Shown: positions 38,813 to 47,173 of the stretch, in pieces
Layout of the letters: the number at the start of each line of letters is the position of its first letter
Numbering within the stretch: the first letter of the stretch is position 1
Notes under the pieces: model-generated
Told to the model about the DNA's origin: nothing
Seen by the model: only the letters and a program-made list of their open reading frames with translations
Database searches by the model: none
NCBI GenBank assembly: GCA_001784175.1
Contig: MFPR01000019.1
Span: 1 to 64,000 of the forward strand
DNA: 64,000 bases
From: Candidatus Lindowbacteria bacterium RIFCSPLOWO2_12_FULL_62_27
Lineage (GTDB): Bacteria; Lindowbacteria; 2-12-FULL-62-27
Reading direction: 5' to 3'
Position numbers and translations under genes: made by a program

Positions 38813-38815
38813 AAT
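38797..38815. repeat. 19-bp direct repeat, right copy
   Basis: Identical to 37580-37598. Reading on from here in the HDOD frame (GAG GCG GTC AGA AAA ATC TTT GGA AAT CCG) stays open to a TGA near 38861, which may be the original end of the HDOD gene. Confidence 0.85.
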
Positions 38816-38837
38816 CTTTGGAAATCCGGGGTTTCGT

Positions 38838-38856
38838 CCCCCCTTGAAAAGGGGGG
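38838..38856. terminator. C/G-rich hairpin, possible bidirectional terminator
   Basis: CCCCCCTT-GAA-AAGGGGGG forms an 8-bp stem with a 3-nt loop between the islet and the convergent end of the surface-protein gene. Similar C-run/G-run elements occur as dispersed repeats in many genomes. No T-tract follows directly, so terminator function is uncertain. Confidence 0.4.
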
Positions 38857-38909
38857 ACTGAGGGGGGTTCGCCTTTTCTTCACCTCCTTCCCCGAATCCG
38901 CCCGGACCC

Positions 38910-41900
38910 TTACCTCACAATCGCCAGCTTGTCCACGAATTTCGCCCCGCCGATTTCGAGAATGTAGATATAAACGCCGGACCCCACCCTCTGCCCGTGC
39001 CGGTCGGTCGTGTCCCATTTCAAGGTCGAGTTGGTTCCCGGCGCGCCCGCCTCTTTGAGTTCCTTCACCAGGCGTCCTCCAACGTCATAGATTTTCAGCG
39101 TCACCTCTCCGGCGGATTGTAGATTGTATTTGAATATCATGTTGCCCGCCGCGTCCGGCCCCGGGTTCGGAAAGACGAAGGTCCGATCCTTGCTGAAATT
39201 TGGCGCGAGAAGCGCCGATAGATAGTCCGCATATCCGACAGCCACCATCAACGTCACCGGCGACCGGTCGTCCGTGATCTGCAGGACCGCCGAGGAGGTT
39301 TGGGTCATGTCCACCGCCCCGTCCGGTCCGCCCACGAGAAACGCGCGATATTCCGGCGGCAGCGCGCCCGCATCCCACTTGAGCGTGACGGCGCCCGCCG
39401 GCCCGCGGACGCTGAGGGGCCAGAACGTCGCGGTCTTCACAGGCGCCGCGATGCTCGCGCCGTAATAATGAGCGGTTGGCGCGCCGCCGGGCGCCGCCGG
39501 ATCCTGCTGCATTCCCGACGCGTCTCCGACGAACACCTGCAAGTCTCCATACAGCCCGGGCGCTTTCCAGAGATCGTTCACGTCTTCGCCGTCGGCCGCG
39601 GCAGGCGCTACGCCGATGAAAGAGAACTCGTCCCGGATTTCGCTCTTCGATCCGTAGGCCATGAGACGCAGACGCCAGTTCGTCATGTCCCTCTCCATAT
39701 TCTTATACAAGGCCGCCTGGCGTTTTGAGTTTGCTGTTTGAGGCAGGCGCGGGTTGGGATAAAACACCAGCGTGCAGGCCTGGTTGACTTTGACCCACAT
39801 CCCAACCCACGGTTTGAGCTGCGCCGCCGTGTCGCCGCTTCCCATCGGATTGATGTACTGCTCCGCGCTCTGGTCCCGCCATTGCAAACGCGTGTCGATG
39901 ACCGACGCCGAATTCAACCCGCGCAGCAGGACCACGGGCGCCGTCCCGGACGGATCCGTATCCACGGCGACGTCATCCAGCCAGTCGATGAAATGCGTGA
40001 AAGGATTGCCGATCATGTTGGCCCCGGTCGCGAGCGGCAGGAGGAAGGTGTCCGGGTTCGGGATGGGTGAATCCGCCAGCCCGACGCCAGTCGCAACCGT
40101 GGACTTGAACCAGTACCCACGCCCGGCCGCATAGGAGTCGAATTCCCCATTGGCGGAATTGTTCGGCGCCGACTGACCGGCCACCGATTTATATCTGTCA
40201 AATGTGCCGTTCGCCGAGGCGATGGCGGGATCGTACCAGTAGGATGTCGCGGTTCCGCTGTAGGACAACTGTGAGAGCCCGGCCAAACGGGTGTCCGGAT
40301 GTTTGAACGGCGCGATGAGCGTCCACTTGTTTGCCGGCACATCCCGCCGGTCCGTATACGCCACGAGCGTGCCGTTCCCGCCGCCGGTGGATGCCGACGC
40401 CTTCACGATGTAGACCCCGTTCCCCGCGCCCAGTGTCAGCGTGCAGGCCAAGATGCCGTCCGCCGGCGTGATGGTGGTAGTCCCGGCCGTCACGGATGCG
40501 CCGCCGGCGGCGCCGCTTCCATTATAATCAATCGCGAACGTGACGGTTTCATTGGACACCGTATCGCCGGCGGCGTCATAGACGGCGATCGAAAACGGCG
40601 CCAATTGGCCCGCAGCGACGACTGGATGGTTGCCGCTGAATACCGCAACCGAATCTCCGGCAAGCCCGCCGCCCGTCATGGTCGCCGACGCCGTCACTGC
40701 GATGTATCGAGGAATGTCGATGTAAGTGACTTTGATGGAATCCCCGGGACGGACATAGAGCTTCCCGTCATTGCCGATGTTCGAGGCGCTGATCGACACG
40801 GCCACCGTGCCCTGAAAGGTCGACGAGTTCGCCGACTGTTCGCTCAGCACGACCGTTTCGATCTCGGTTCCCAAGGTGACATTCGTAATCGTCACGGCCG
40901 TGGTTTCGATGGCACCGGCATTGGCGTTGGGATCCGTGTCGTTGACCTCCACCACGATGCTGTCCATGGCGCGCGCCCGGTAGCTCGCCGCCGCCGGCCC
41001 GTTCGGTTGAATCAACCGCACGGCGCCGAAACTCACATTCGTATCGATCCGGAGGACGCGGACCGCGGACGGCGCACCGGTATTCCCTAGGCGGTCGATC
41101 GCCCGGATCCGCCAGGAATAGGTGTCGTTGTACAGACCGCTGACGGTGTCGGCCGTTCGGGAGCCGCCGACGGTGTCCGCAAAGACCAGCCCGGTGAACG
41201 CCGAACTCGTCGACACCTCCACAACGAAACTGTCGATCCCGACGCTGTCGGCGGGCGCAAGCCACGAAACCACCGGCCGGAACTGGCTCGTTTCATGGCC
41301 GTCCGCGGGCAGGAGGGCGCTGACCTGCCTCACGGACGTGTCCAGAATCAGAATGCGTCCGCTCGTCGTTTCATACGTGTTCGTGTCTCTCCCGATCACC
41401 CGCCAGTAGAAGGTGTCCTCGTGTGGAACGTCCCTGAGGATCGATGTGGATTTCGTGTCCACAATGCTGTCCACCAGACTTGTAAACGACGCGTTCTTGG
41501 ACAACTGCCACGTATACGTTTCAGCCTCCTGCGAAGACCACGCAAACCGAACCGTGGCCTGGCTGGTTTCATGTCCGCTCGCCGGCGCGACAAGGGCGAT
41601 TCCCAGGCCCGTATCAGCGACCGTCAGCGCCAGCGTTACGGTCTCCGCCGACGGCAACGACACCGCCGTTGAAGTTGCGCTGAGCAGAAGCGTGTCGGCC
41701 GACCCGTCGGCGGCGGCCGCCGGCGCCTGCACCAGCACGAGGACCACGGTTTCCGCAAGCTCTCGAAGAACGACGGTGCTCACGGGCGGATCGGAGGCGT
41801 CATAGACGCTGTCGCCATCCGCGTCCAGATACATCCCCCTCACAAAATTGGCGGTCGACTCGCCCCGGACCTGATAGGTGTCGTAGCCGTTGCCCAGATT

Positions 41901-42200
41901 CCGTATATGTTTGATGAAGACGTAGCTGTCCGCCGGCTGGATATCGGCGGTCTCAAGATTCGTCGCCACGTCCACCGCCGACAAGAGCGCCACCGTCTCG
42001 TAGGCGGTGTCCGTATAGACGGTCCGGCTGTCTCCAAACAACTGGCCGGTGGATCTCAGGAGCCATGTGTACTGGAATGAGGCCACGTTGGTCAGAAGCG
42101 TGTTCGCCGGCGTGTGCGTTTCGCCGTGGATCGCGGCCGCATGGGGCAGACCGGCGCCGAGACTCATGAGAACAAGAATGAGTGCGATCGTCCGTTTCAT
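38910..42200 (-). CDS. Secreted FN3/Ig-like protein with FlgD/T9SS-like C-terminal module
   Basis: The 1,096-residue product has a signal peptide (MKRTIALILVLMSLGAGLPHA). An N-terminal region with DUF11-like features follows (ADSYVFIKHIRNLGNGYDTYQ, LDADGDSVYDASDPP). Two FN3-like units (ASGHETSQ..., PADGHETSQ...GLYNDTYSWRIRAIDRL), a DTDPNAN motif domain and an Ig-like domain come next. Two Trp-rich stretches and a terminal module (FVFPNPGPDA, IYDVGGRLVKEL, VGSGVYIY, FVDKLAIVR) complete it. The last 350 residues parallel those of the giant protein at 1-21603, so both should use the same export route. The ATG at 42200 is chosen for the signal peptide; the frame stays open upstream but is not protein-like. 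It is the last of four reverse-strand exported proteins. Confidence 0.88.
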   Translation of the reverse strand: MKRTIALILVLMSLGAGLPHAAAIHGETHTPANTLLTNVASFQYTWLLRSTGQLFGDSRTVYTDTAYETVALLSAVDVATNLETADIQPADSYVFIKHIRNLGNGYDTYQVRGESTANFVRGMYLDADGDSVYDASDPPVSTVVLRELAETVVLVLVQAPAAAADGSADTLLLSATSTAVSLPSAETVTLALTVADTGLGIALVAPASGHETSQATVRFAWSSQEAETYTWQLSKNASFTSLVDSIVDTKSTSILRDVPHEDTFYWRVIGRDTNTYETTSGRILILDTSVRQVSALLPADGHETSQFRPVVSWLAPADSVGIDSFVVEVSTSSAFTGLVFADTVGGSRTADTVSGLYNDTYSWRIRAIDRLGNTGAPSAVRVLRIDTNVSFGAVRLIQPNGPAAASYRARAMDSIVVEVNDTDPNANAGAIETTAVTITNVTLGTEIETVVLSEQSANSSTFQGTVAVSISASNIGNDGKLYVRPGDSIKVTYIDIPRYIAVTASATMTGGGLAGDSVAVFSGNHPVVAAGQLAPFSIAVYDAAGDTVSNETVTFAIDYNGSGAAGGASVTAGTTTITPADGILACTLTLGAGNGVYIVKASASTGGGNGTLVAYTDRRDVPANKWTLIAPFKHPDTRLAGLSQLSYSGTATSYWYDPAIASANGTFDRYKSVAGQSAPNNSANGEFDSYAAGRGYWFKSTVATGVGLADSPIPNPDTFLLPLATGANMIGNPFTHFIDWLDDVAVDTDPSGTAPVVLLRGLNSASVIDTRLQWRDQSAEQYINPMGSGDTAAQLKPWVGMWVKVNQACTLVFYPNPRLPQTANSKRQAALYKNMERDMTNWRLRLMAYGSKSEIRDEFSFIGVAPAAADGEDVNDLWKAPGLYGDLQVFVGDASGMQQDPAAPGGAPTAHYYGASIAAPVKTATFWPLSVRGPAGAVTLKWDAGALPPEYRAFLVGGPDGAVDMTQTSSAVLQITDDRSPVTLMVAVGYADYLSALLAPNFSKDRTFVFPNPGPDAAGNMIFKYNLQSAGEVTLKIYDVGGRLVKELKEAGAPGTNSTLKWDTTDRHGQRVGSGVYIYILEIGGAKFVDKLAIVR

Positions 42201-42528
42201 GATCGGTCTTCGGGCGCAGTCTCTCCCCGCCGGGTTGCGAGACTCGCAATCCGTCATCGAAACTACACGCGTCATGATGAACTTGCCCTCCGCCCTGTGC
42301 TCCACGGGTGGAGGATGGTCCCGTACACGAACATCCATAATAAGTGCGCTCGCTCTACTCCAGAGCGTTCGTCGCCTCCTATCTTCGGTTCCCTCGGCGC
42401 GCGCCTGCGTCCTCATGGATGGGCGCGCCTGAAGGTCTTCCGCTCGGGCGGTGATTTCCGCCCATCAGAAACTCGTTCCCGCTACACGCTCCTTCCTCGC
42501 AGTTCCGCCGCGGCGCTTCGTCTTCCGC
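42201..42528. other. Intergenic leader/terminator region without a gene
   Basis: This 328-bp gap lies between two co-directional surface-protein genes. It contains a perfect 6-bp-stem hairpin, GGGCGG-N6-CCGCCC (42446-42463 on the plus strand reads as a palindrome), with no T-tract. I looked for a c-di-GMP riboswitch because of the diguanylate cyclase in the window but could not align the conserved core. Promoter and leader elements for the 1,096-residue protein probably lie here. Confidence 0.5.
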
Positions 42529-43743
42529 TTACTGAATGACCACCCGGTACGCCACGCGCCCGTTGTCGTAGACGCCGTCCGCGAAATTGACCATCCCCTT
42601 CGCGTCGCCGTTGTTCTCGCCCAAGTTCGTCTCCAGCGACCACCGGATCGCGCGCACCTGCTGGTTCACGCCCGTCGTCGGCGCCGTGTCCGACTGGTGA
42701 CCCTCCGTGTCCTTGAAGTCCAGCTCGGTCCCCGGCGCGTCCGTGTCGAACGTCACCGTGATGTCCGAATCCCCGTACGCCGTCGCCGTCTGGTTCGAGT
42801 TCCCCAGGTAAATCCCGCTGTCCGCCGAATTGCGCACATACCGCGTGTTGGTCGGAATCGCGTCCATCAGCTCGCAACCGCGCGCCGTGTCGCCGCCGTC
42901 GTTGTCGAACGTGATGTTGATGATGAGCGTGTCGCCCGGCCGGGACCGGCCCGACGTCTCCTCGGACATCGTCTTGTCCACAAACACGTTCGGCGCCAAG
43001 ACCGTCGTCACCGTCGTGTCGTACTGCGTGTCCCGCTCATTCGACACCGCTCCCACCGGAACGCTGTCCTGCCACCCGTCGCCCGACGTGCCGCCGTTGC
43101 CGACCGGCGCGCGGTTCGTGACCAGAATGAACGCCGCCGTCGTTTCGTTGTCGTTGGCGTCCGTCGGAATCAGCACCACCAAAACCACCGTGTCAGACGC
43201 CCCGGCCGCCAACTGGATGAAGTTGCTCGCGCCCTGGTAGGCGCCGATAATCGTGTCGCCGTTGTCCCAGCCGCCGTCGTTGTCCGAATCCGTGTACACC
43301 TTGTAACTGCCCGTGATGTTCCAGTTTGTGCTCCCGGCGCTCGGCCCCGAATCCCCCTGGCTCGACGGATGTCCCGCCGAGTCGAAATAGATCCGCATCG
43401 TCGCGTTCCCTTCGTTCTTCACGTAGTACGGGTAGCTCGCCGTATCTCCAGCGGCCCACCGCGTGTCCGCGGGCGTCCCGATATTCGCGAGGTCGTATCC
43501 CGTGTCCACCGAAATCTGCGCCACGCTCGTGGGTCCCCGGAAGGCCGAATCGCTGCTGCCGGACGACCTCATGTACGAGACCGACACCTCGCCGCGCGCC
43601 TGCGGCTCCGTGTCGCCTGTCACAAACACGCCGTTCGTGATGCTGTCCGTACTCGCCGTCCCGGCTGCCATGGCGGTCCCCGCCATGAGACCGATCAGCG
43701 CCAGTGCCATCGTTAAAACCAAACCTTTCTTCAATCCGTTCAT
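42529..43743 (-). CDS. Exported DUF11-type surface protein, paralog 1
   Basis: The 404-residue product has a signal peptide (LVLTMALALIGLMAGTAMA|AG). A Thr/Asp-rich beta domain follows (DTGYDLANIGTPADTRWAAGD, KVYTDSDNDGGWDNGDTII with a Ca2+-loop look). A DUF11-like domain (DKTMSEETSGRSRPGDTLII, NDGGDTARGCELMDAIP) and a final beta domain (YGDSDITVTFDTDAPG, YDNGRVAYRVVIQ) complete it. The start at 43743 has AAGGAGG 6 bp upstream, the strongest ribosome site of the cluster. It is the same length as, and very similar to, the next gene, so the pair arose by tandem duplication. Unlike the larger proteins it lacks the FlgD-like end, so its attachment differs or it is an assembled subunit. Confidence 0.85.
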   Translation of the reverse strand: MNGLKKGLVLTMALALIGLMAGTAMAAGTASTDSITNGVFVTGDTEPQARGEVSVSYMRSSGSSDSAFRGPTSVAQISVDTGYDLANIGTPADTRWAAGDTASYPYYVKNEGNATMRIYFDSAGHPSSQGDSGPSAGSTNWNITGSYKVYTDSDNDGGWDNGDTIIGAYQGASNFIQLAAGASDTVVLVVLIPTDANDNETTAAFILVTNRAPVGNGGTSGDGWQDSVPVGAVSNERDTQYDTTVTTVLAPNVFVDKTMSEETSGRSRPGDTLIINITFDNDGGDTARGCELMDAIPTNTRYVRNSADSGIYLGNSNQTATAYGDSDITVTFDTDAPGTELDFKDTEGHQSDTAPTTGVNQQVRAIRWSLETNLGENNGDAKGMVNFADGVYDNGRVAYRVVIQ

Positions 43744-43813
43744 CTCAGTGCCTCCTTTGGCTTTGTTCCCGTCCAACTTCCCTTCATCTATGCTCATGTC
43801 CTCGTGTCACCCA

Positions 43814-45028
43814 TCACTCAATGACGACGCGGTAGGCCACGCGCCCGTTGTCGTAGTCGCCGTTGTTGAAATTCACGGTCCCCTTCGCGTCCCCGTTGTT
43901 CTCTCCCAGCGGCGTCTCCAGCGACCACCGGATCGCGCGCACGGTCTGGTTCGGGCCCGTCGTCGGCGCCGTGTCCGACTGATGGCCCTCCGTGTCCTTG
44001 AAGTCCATCTCCGCGCCCGGCGCGTCCGTGTCGAACGTCACCGTGATGTCCGAATCCCCGTACGACGTGGCCGTCTGGTTCGAATTGCCCAGATAGATCC
44101 CGCTGTCCGCGGAGTTGCGGACGTACCGGGTGTTGTTCGGGATCGCGTCCATGATCTCGACCCCGCGCGCCGTGTCGCCGCCGTCGTTGTCGAACGTGAT
44201 GTTGATGACCAGCGTGTCGCCCGGCCGGGACCGGCCCGGTGTCTCCTCGGACATCGTCTTGTCCAAAAACACGTTCGGGCCGACCACCGTCGTCACCGTC
44301 GTGTCGTACTGCGTGTCCCGCTCCGTGCCCGTGTACGGCACGCTGTCCTGCCAGCCGTCGCCGGTCGTCGAGCCGTTCCCGACCGGCGCGCGGTTCGTCA
44401 CCAAAAGAAACGCCGTCGTCGTCTCTCCGTCGTTCGCGTCGCCCGGGATCGCCACCACGAGAACCATGGTGTCCGACGCATCCGGCGCAAGCTGGATGTA
44501 GTTGGCGGCGCCCTGGTAGGGCCCGATGATCGTGTCGCCGTTGTCCCAGCTCCCGTCGTTGTCCGAATCGGTGTACACCTTGTAACTGCCCGGGATGCTC
44601 CAGTTCGCGCTTCCCGCCGCCGGGCCCGAATCGCCCTGGCTCGCCGGATGCCCCGCCGAGTCGAAATAGATGCGGAGGGTCGCGTTGCCGGTATTCTTGA
44701 TCCAGTAGCCGTAACTGACCGTGTCGCCGATCGCCGCGCGCGAGTCCGGCGGCGTGCCGATCAGCGCCATGTCGTAGCCCGTGTCGACCGTGACGCTCAC
44801 GCCCGCGGAGGTGAAACCGGAGTAGATGGAATCCGGAACGCTGGCTGAAATCTGGTAGGCCACGGACAGCCGGCCCGCGGCCTGCGGAACGGTATCGCCC
44901 GGCGTGAATACCCCGTTCGTAATGGTGGTCTGGCTCGACGTGCCGGCGCCCCGGGCCGGGATGGCGAGCGCTGCCCACACGAGAAGCGCCGCCATCCACC
45001 TCACTGCGGAAGCAGGCCGGATCGTCAT
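43814..45028 (-). CDS. Exported DUF11-type surface protein, paralog 2
   Basis: The 404-residue product has a signal peptide (WMAALLVWAALAIPARG|AG) and the same domain plan as paralog 1, with long identical stretches (YLGNSNQTATSYGDSDITV, EGHQSDTAPTTGPNQ). Differences cluster in the signal peptide, the first 80 residues and around residue 230. The ATG at 45028 overlaps the stop of the upstream gene by one base (TAATG), so they are translationally coupled. A role as a structural surface or appendage subunit is inferred from duplication and export. Confidence 0.85.
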   Translation of the reverse strand: MTIRPASAVRWMAALLVWAALAIPARGAGTSSQTTITNGVFTPGDTVPQAAGRLSVAYQISASVPDSIYSGFTSAGVSVTVDTGYDMALIGTPPDSRAAIGDTVSYGYWIKNTGNATLRIYFDSAGHPASQGDSGPAAGSANWSIPGSYKVYTDSDNDGSWDNGDTIIGPYQGAANYIQLAPDASDTMVLVVAIPGDANDGETTTAFLLVTNRAPVGNGSTTGDGWQDSVPYTGTERDTQYDTTVTTVVGPNVFLDKTMSEETPGRSRPGDTLVINITFDNDGGDTARGVEIMDAIPNNTRYVRNSADSGIYLGNSNQTATSYGDSDITVTFDTDAPGAEMDFKDTEGHQSDTAPTTGPNQTVRAIRWSLETPLGENNGDAKGTVNFNNGDYDNGRVAYRVVIE

Positions 45029-46161
45029 TATTTGACTATAATCTTCAAGGTTAAGGTGTCCGAAGGTGTCGCCGTACTCGGATCCATGCGGTTGTTCCGC
45101 GTGAATCGGACCATCGTGGCCGAGTCGGCCATCGGCGTCTGCCAGACGTCCTCGCCTCCGCCGCCCGTGACGCGATACTCGATGCTCCACCCGCTCTGCG
45201 CGCTCGCCGCCGTGGACGAATCCGCGAAGACGGTATTGGCCGGAAGATAATCGTAGACGACAACGCCCTTGGCGGGCGCATAGCCGTTGTTCCGCACGGT
45301 GATGCTGTAGACCACCGTGTCGCCGGGCCGGGGCCGGCCGGTCGGCGCGCTGGAATCGGCCGACACCGCCTTGACCACATCCACATTCGGCGCCGACCAC
45401 AACGCCGACGAGTCGCTCAAATTCCCGTGGGTGTCCGACGCCACCACATAATAGAATTGACTATCCCCCTGGGATGCAGTTGTGTCGAGACAACCCCGCG
45501 TGTCCACAAGGAGGCTTGCGTTGATGCGCGAGGACAAACGGCTGTCGGTTGTCGCCGACCGGAACACGTGGTAGCCGGACGAGTCCGGCGCGGCCGACGT
45601 GTTCCAAGTCACATAAACGCCGGTCTCCGCCCCGCTCAGATTGGCCACGGCCTGTACTCCGGTCACGAGCGCGGGTTTCTCGTTGTCGATCCCGATATTC
45701 TGCGTCGTGTCCGCCGGCCCGGTTCCCGACGCGTCGGCCACCGCAATCCGCAGTTGAACTCTTGATGTGATCGTATCCGGCAGGTCGGTCTTCGACAACC
45801 ACACAACAGTTTTCGTGTCCCCCAGGGTGGGACAATAAAGGTTTGATATAACCGATGTTCCGCTCAACGTCGCCGTCAGCCAGGTGCTTCCGCTGTCCTT
45901 GCTGAACTCCACCGTCGCGGTGCAAAAGTCGCTGTCTGCGTCTATCGCCAGAAACTGTACAGTGACTGCCGCGGAATAGGTCTCCCCATCAACTGGATTG
46001 AGAATCGTGTCGTAGGGTTGAACGGCGAGTGCGGAGGGACACGGAAGAAACAGTGATGCGACAGCGCCCGTGACGGCCCCAATCCCCGCGCGGAGGAAGT
46101 ATCGGAACAGACCGTTCAAGAAAACATGGCGCCGAGTGGTATCTATTTGGTACTCAGACAT
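45028..46161 (-). CDS. Exported protein with FN3-like domain and C-terminal DUF11 domain
   Basis: The 377-residue product has an N-terminal signal segment (about 25-46: AVTGAVASLFLPCPSALA). An Ig-like domain (NPVDGETYSAAVTVQFLAID) and an FN3-like domain (GVYVTWNTSAAPDSSGYHVF) follow. A C-terminal DUF11 domain (VDVVKAVSADSSAPTGRPRP, NNGYAPAKGVVVYDYLPANT) completes it. It is the first gene of the four-gene reverse-strand surface cluster. About 230 bp of AT-richer DNA upstream should hold the cluster promoter, but I could not fix one box pair with confidence. The ribosome site before 46161 is weak. Confidence 0.8.
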   Translation of the reverse strand: MSEYQIDTTRRHVFLNGLFRYFLRAGIGAVTGAVASLFLPCPSALAVQPYDTILNPVDGETYSAAVTVQFLAIDADSDFCTATVEFSKDSGSTWLTATLSGTSVISNLYCPTLGDTKTVVWLSKTDLPDTITSRVQLRIAVADASGTGPADTTQNIGIDNEKPALVTGVQAVANLSGAETGVYVTWNTSAAPDSSGYHVFRSATTDSRLSSRINASLLVDTRGCLDTTASQGDSQFYYVVASDTHGNLSDSSALWSAPNVDVVKAVSADSSAPTGRPRPGDTVVYSITVRNNGYAPAKGVVVYDYLPANTVFADSSTAASAQSGWSIEYRVTGGGGEDVWQTPMADSATMVRFTRNNRMDPSTATPSDTLTLKIIVK

Positions 46162-46392
46162 AAGCTCGCTAATGCCTTCACCACAACATTGACGGAAGGA
46201 TAAGAATACTTATTGTAATATATACATACAAGGGAAAGCTGGATTTGTTATGTCATAGTGACCCAAATCGGTTGACGGCCCGGGGGGCGGATACTGTGAG
46301 TAACGGGATGGATTGGAGCGGTTGACTACGCTTTGGCTGTCACCGCAAGTCCTGATCTTGCTAAAATTGACTGGAGTTTTCTATATCACGTC

Positions 46393-47124
46393 CTACCCCT
46401 CGAAATGTTTCCCCAATTCCTCCCGCCCGGCCTTGGTGACGGCCCGGACAAGTTTCGGAACGGCCGTCTCCATCCACCGCCGGTGCGCGCGGGTGAGTCG
46501 GACTTTCCCCGCCGGTCCCTCTTCGGTTTCGAGACAGCGATTGATGTAAACCAGGAGGGCGTTGGCCTCCATGCTGGCGATGAGCCGGGCGAGCGCCTTG
46601 TCGAATTCGTCTGGGAATTGTTCGTGGAGCACGCATAGGTCGTACAGATCGGTGGGTTCAATGCGATCAACGACGCACTGGAGTTTCTCCGATACCATTT
46701 CCAGAGGGGAAGGACGTTGTATCCGTGCGACGCCATACAGTTCGTCCATCATGGCCTGTCGGGCAATTTTTTGCAGTCGGGTTTTCGAGGCATTGACGAA
46801 TTTCCGGCAAGCCTCGCGGGAAACGGTCGCCGGCAACAGCGCCGGCAGGCGTGTCGAAATGGTTTTGGCGCGGTCCGCGGCCGACATGCGGCCGGGGCGT
46901 TCTCTCCAGAGAATGGCGCCGGCAAGACGCCGGTCGAGCGGCGGCCGGCCGGGCCGGTACTGTTTCCTGATTTCCACGAATTGCGCAACGGACTCCCGAG
47001 GAATGAGCCATGTCCGCCCTTTGAGCGCGGCGCCCTGAATTCTCCCTTGCCTGCAATATTTGGCGACGAGTTCCTCTGAAACGCCAATGACCTTGGCGGC
47101 GTCCGGGCCGGTCAGGATATCCAT
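46393..47124 (-). CDS. HTH (excisionase-type) fusion to antitoxin and AbiEii C-terminal parts, catalytic core absent
   Basis: The 243-residue product starts with an excisionase-type winged HTH (residues 1-50: GPDAAKVIGVSEELVAKYCR, LKGRTWLIPRESV). Residues 71-131 align with the end of the small antitoxin-like protein at 38262-38594. Residues about 138-225 align with the C-terminal half of the nucleotidyltransferase at 37604-38269 (LEMVSEKLQCVVDRIEPTDL against EDMAVEKMRCIVNRIEPTDI). The first about 127 residues of the nucleotidyltransferase, including GGGTWLTLR and DIDVF, have no counterpart. It looks like a two-gene module collapsed into one gene by deletion, then given a DNA-binding head. It might act as a repressor or antitoxin; it cannot be an active nucleotidyltransferase. 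Confidence 0.8.
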   Translation of the reverse strand: MDILTGPDAAKVIGVSEELVAKYCRQGRIQGAALKGRTWLIPRESVAQFVEIRKQYRPGRPPLDRRLAGAILWRERPGRMSAADRAKTISTRLPALLPATVSREACRKFVNASKTRLQKIARQAMMDELYGVARIQRPSPLEMVSEKLQCVVDRIEPTDLYDLCVLHEQFPDEFDKALARLIASMEANALLVYINRCLETEEGPAGKVRLTRAHRRWMETAVPKLVRAVTKAGREELGKHFEG

Positions 47125-47131
47125 GTTCTAT

Positions 47132-47159
47132 ATTATACGTTTTTCCGAATAGTTTTCAA
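47132..47159 (-). promoter_or_regulatory. Strong promoter, leaderless, for the HTH fusion gene
   Basis: On the minus strand TTGAAA (47154-47159) and a consensus TATAAT (47132-47137) are 16 bp apart. The ATG at 47124 begins eight bases beyond the -10 box, so the transcript should start at or within a base or two of the start codon. No Shine-Dalgarno sequence is present. Confidence 0.7.
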
Positions 47160-47173
47160 GTAAAAAGCGCGTG

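Noticed and set aside
42201-42528. A c-di-GMP (GEMM) riboswitch in the leader of the 1,096-residue surface protein.
   Set aside because: Some G/C-rich hairpin potential exists, but the conserved GEMM core and its paired stems could not be placed.
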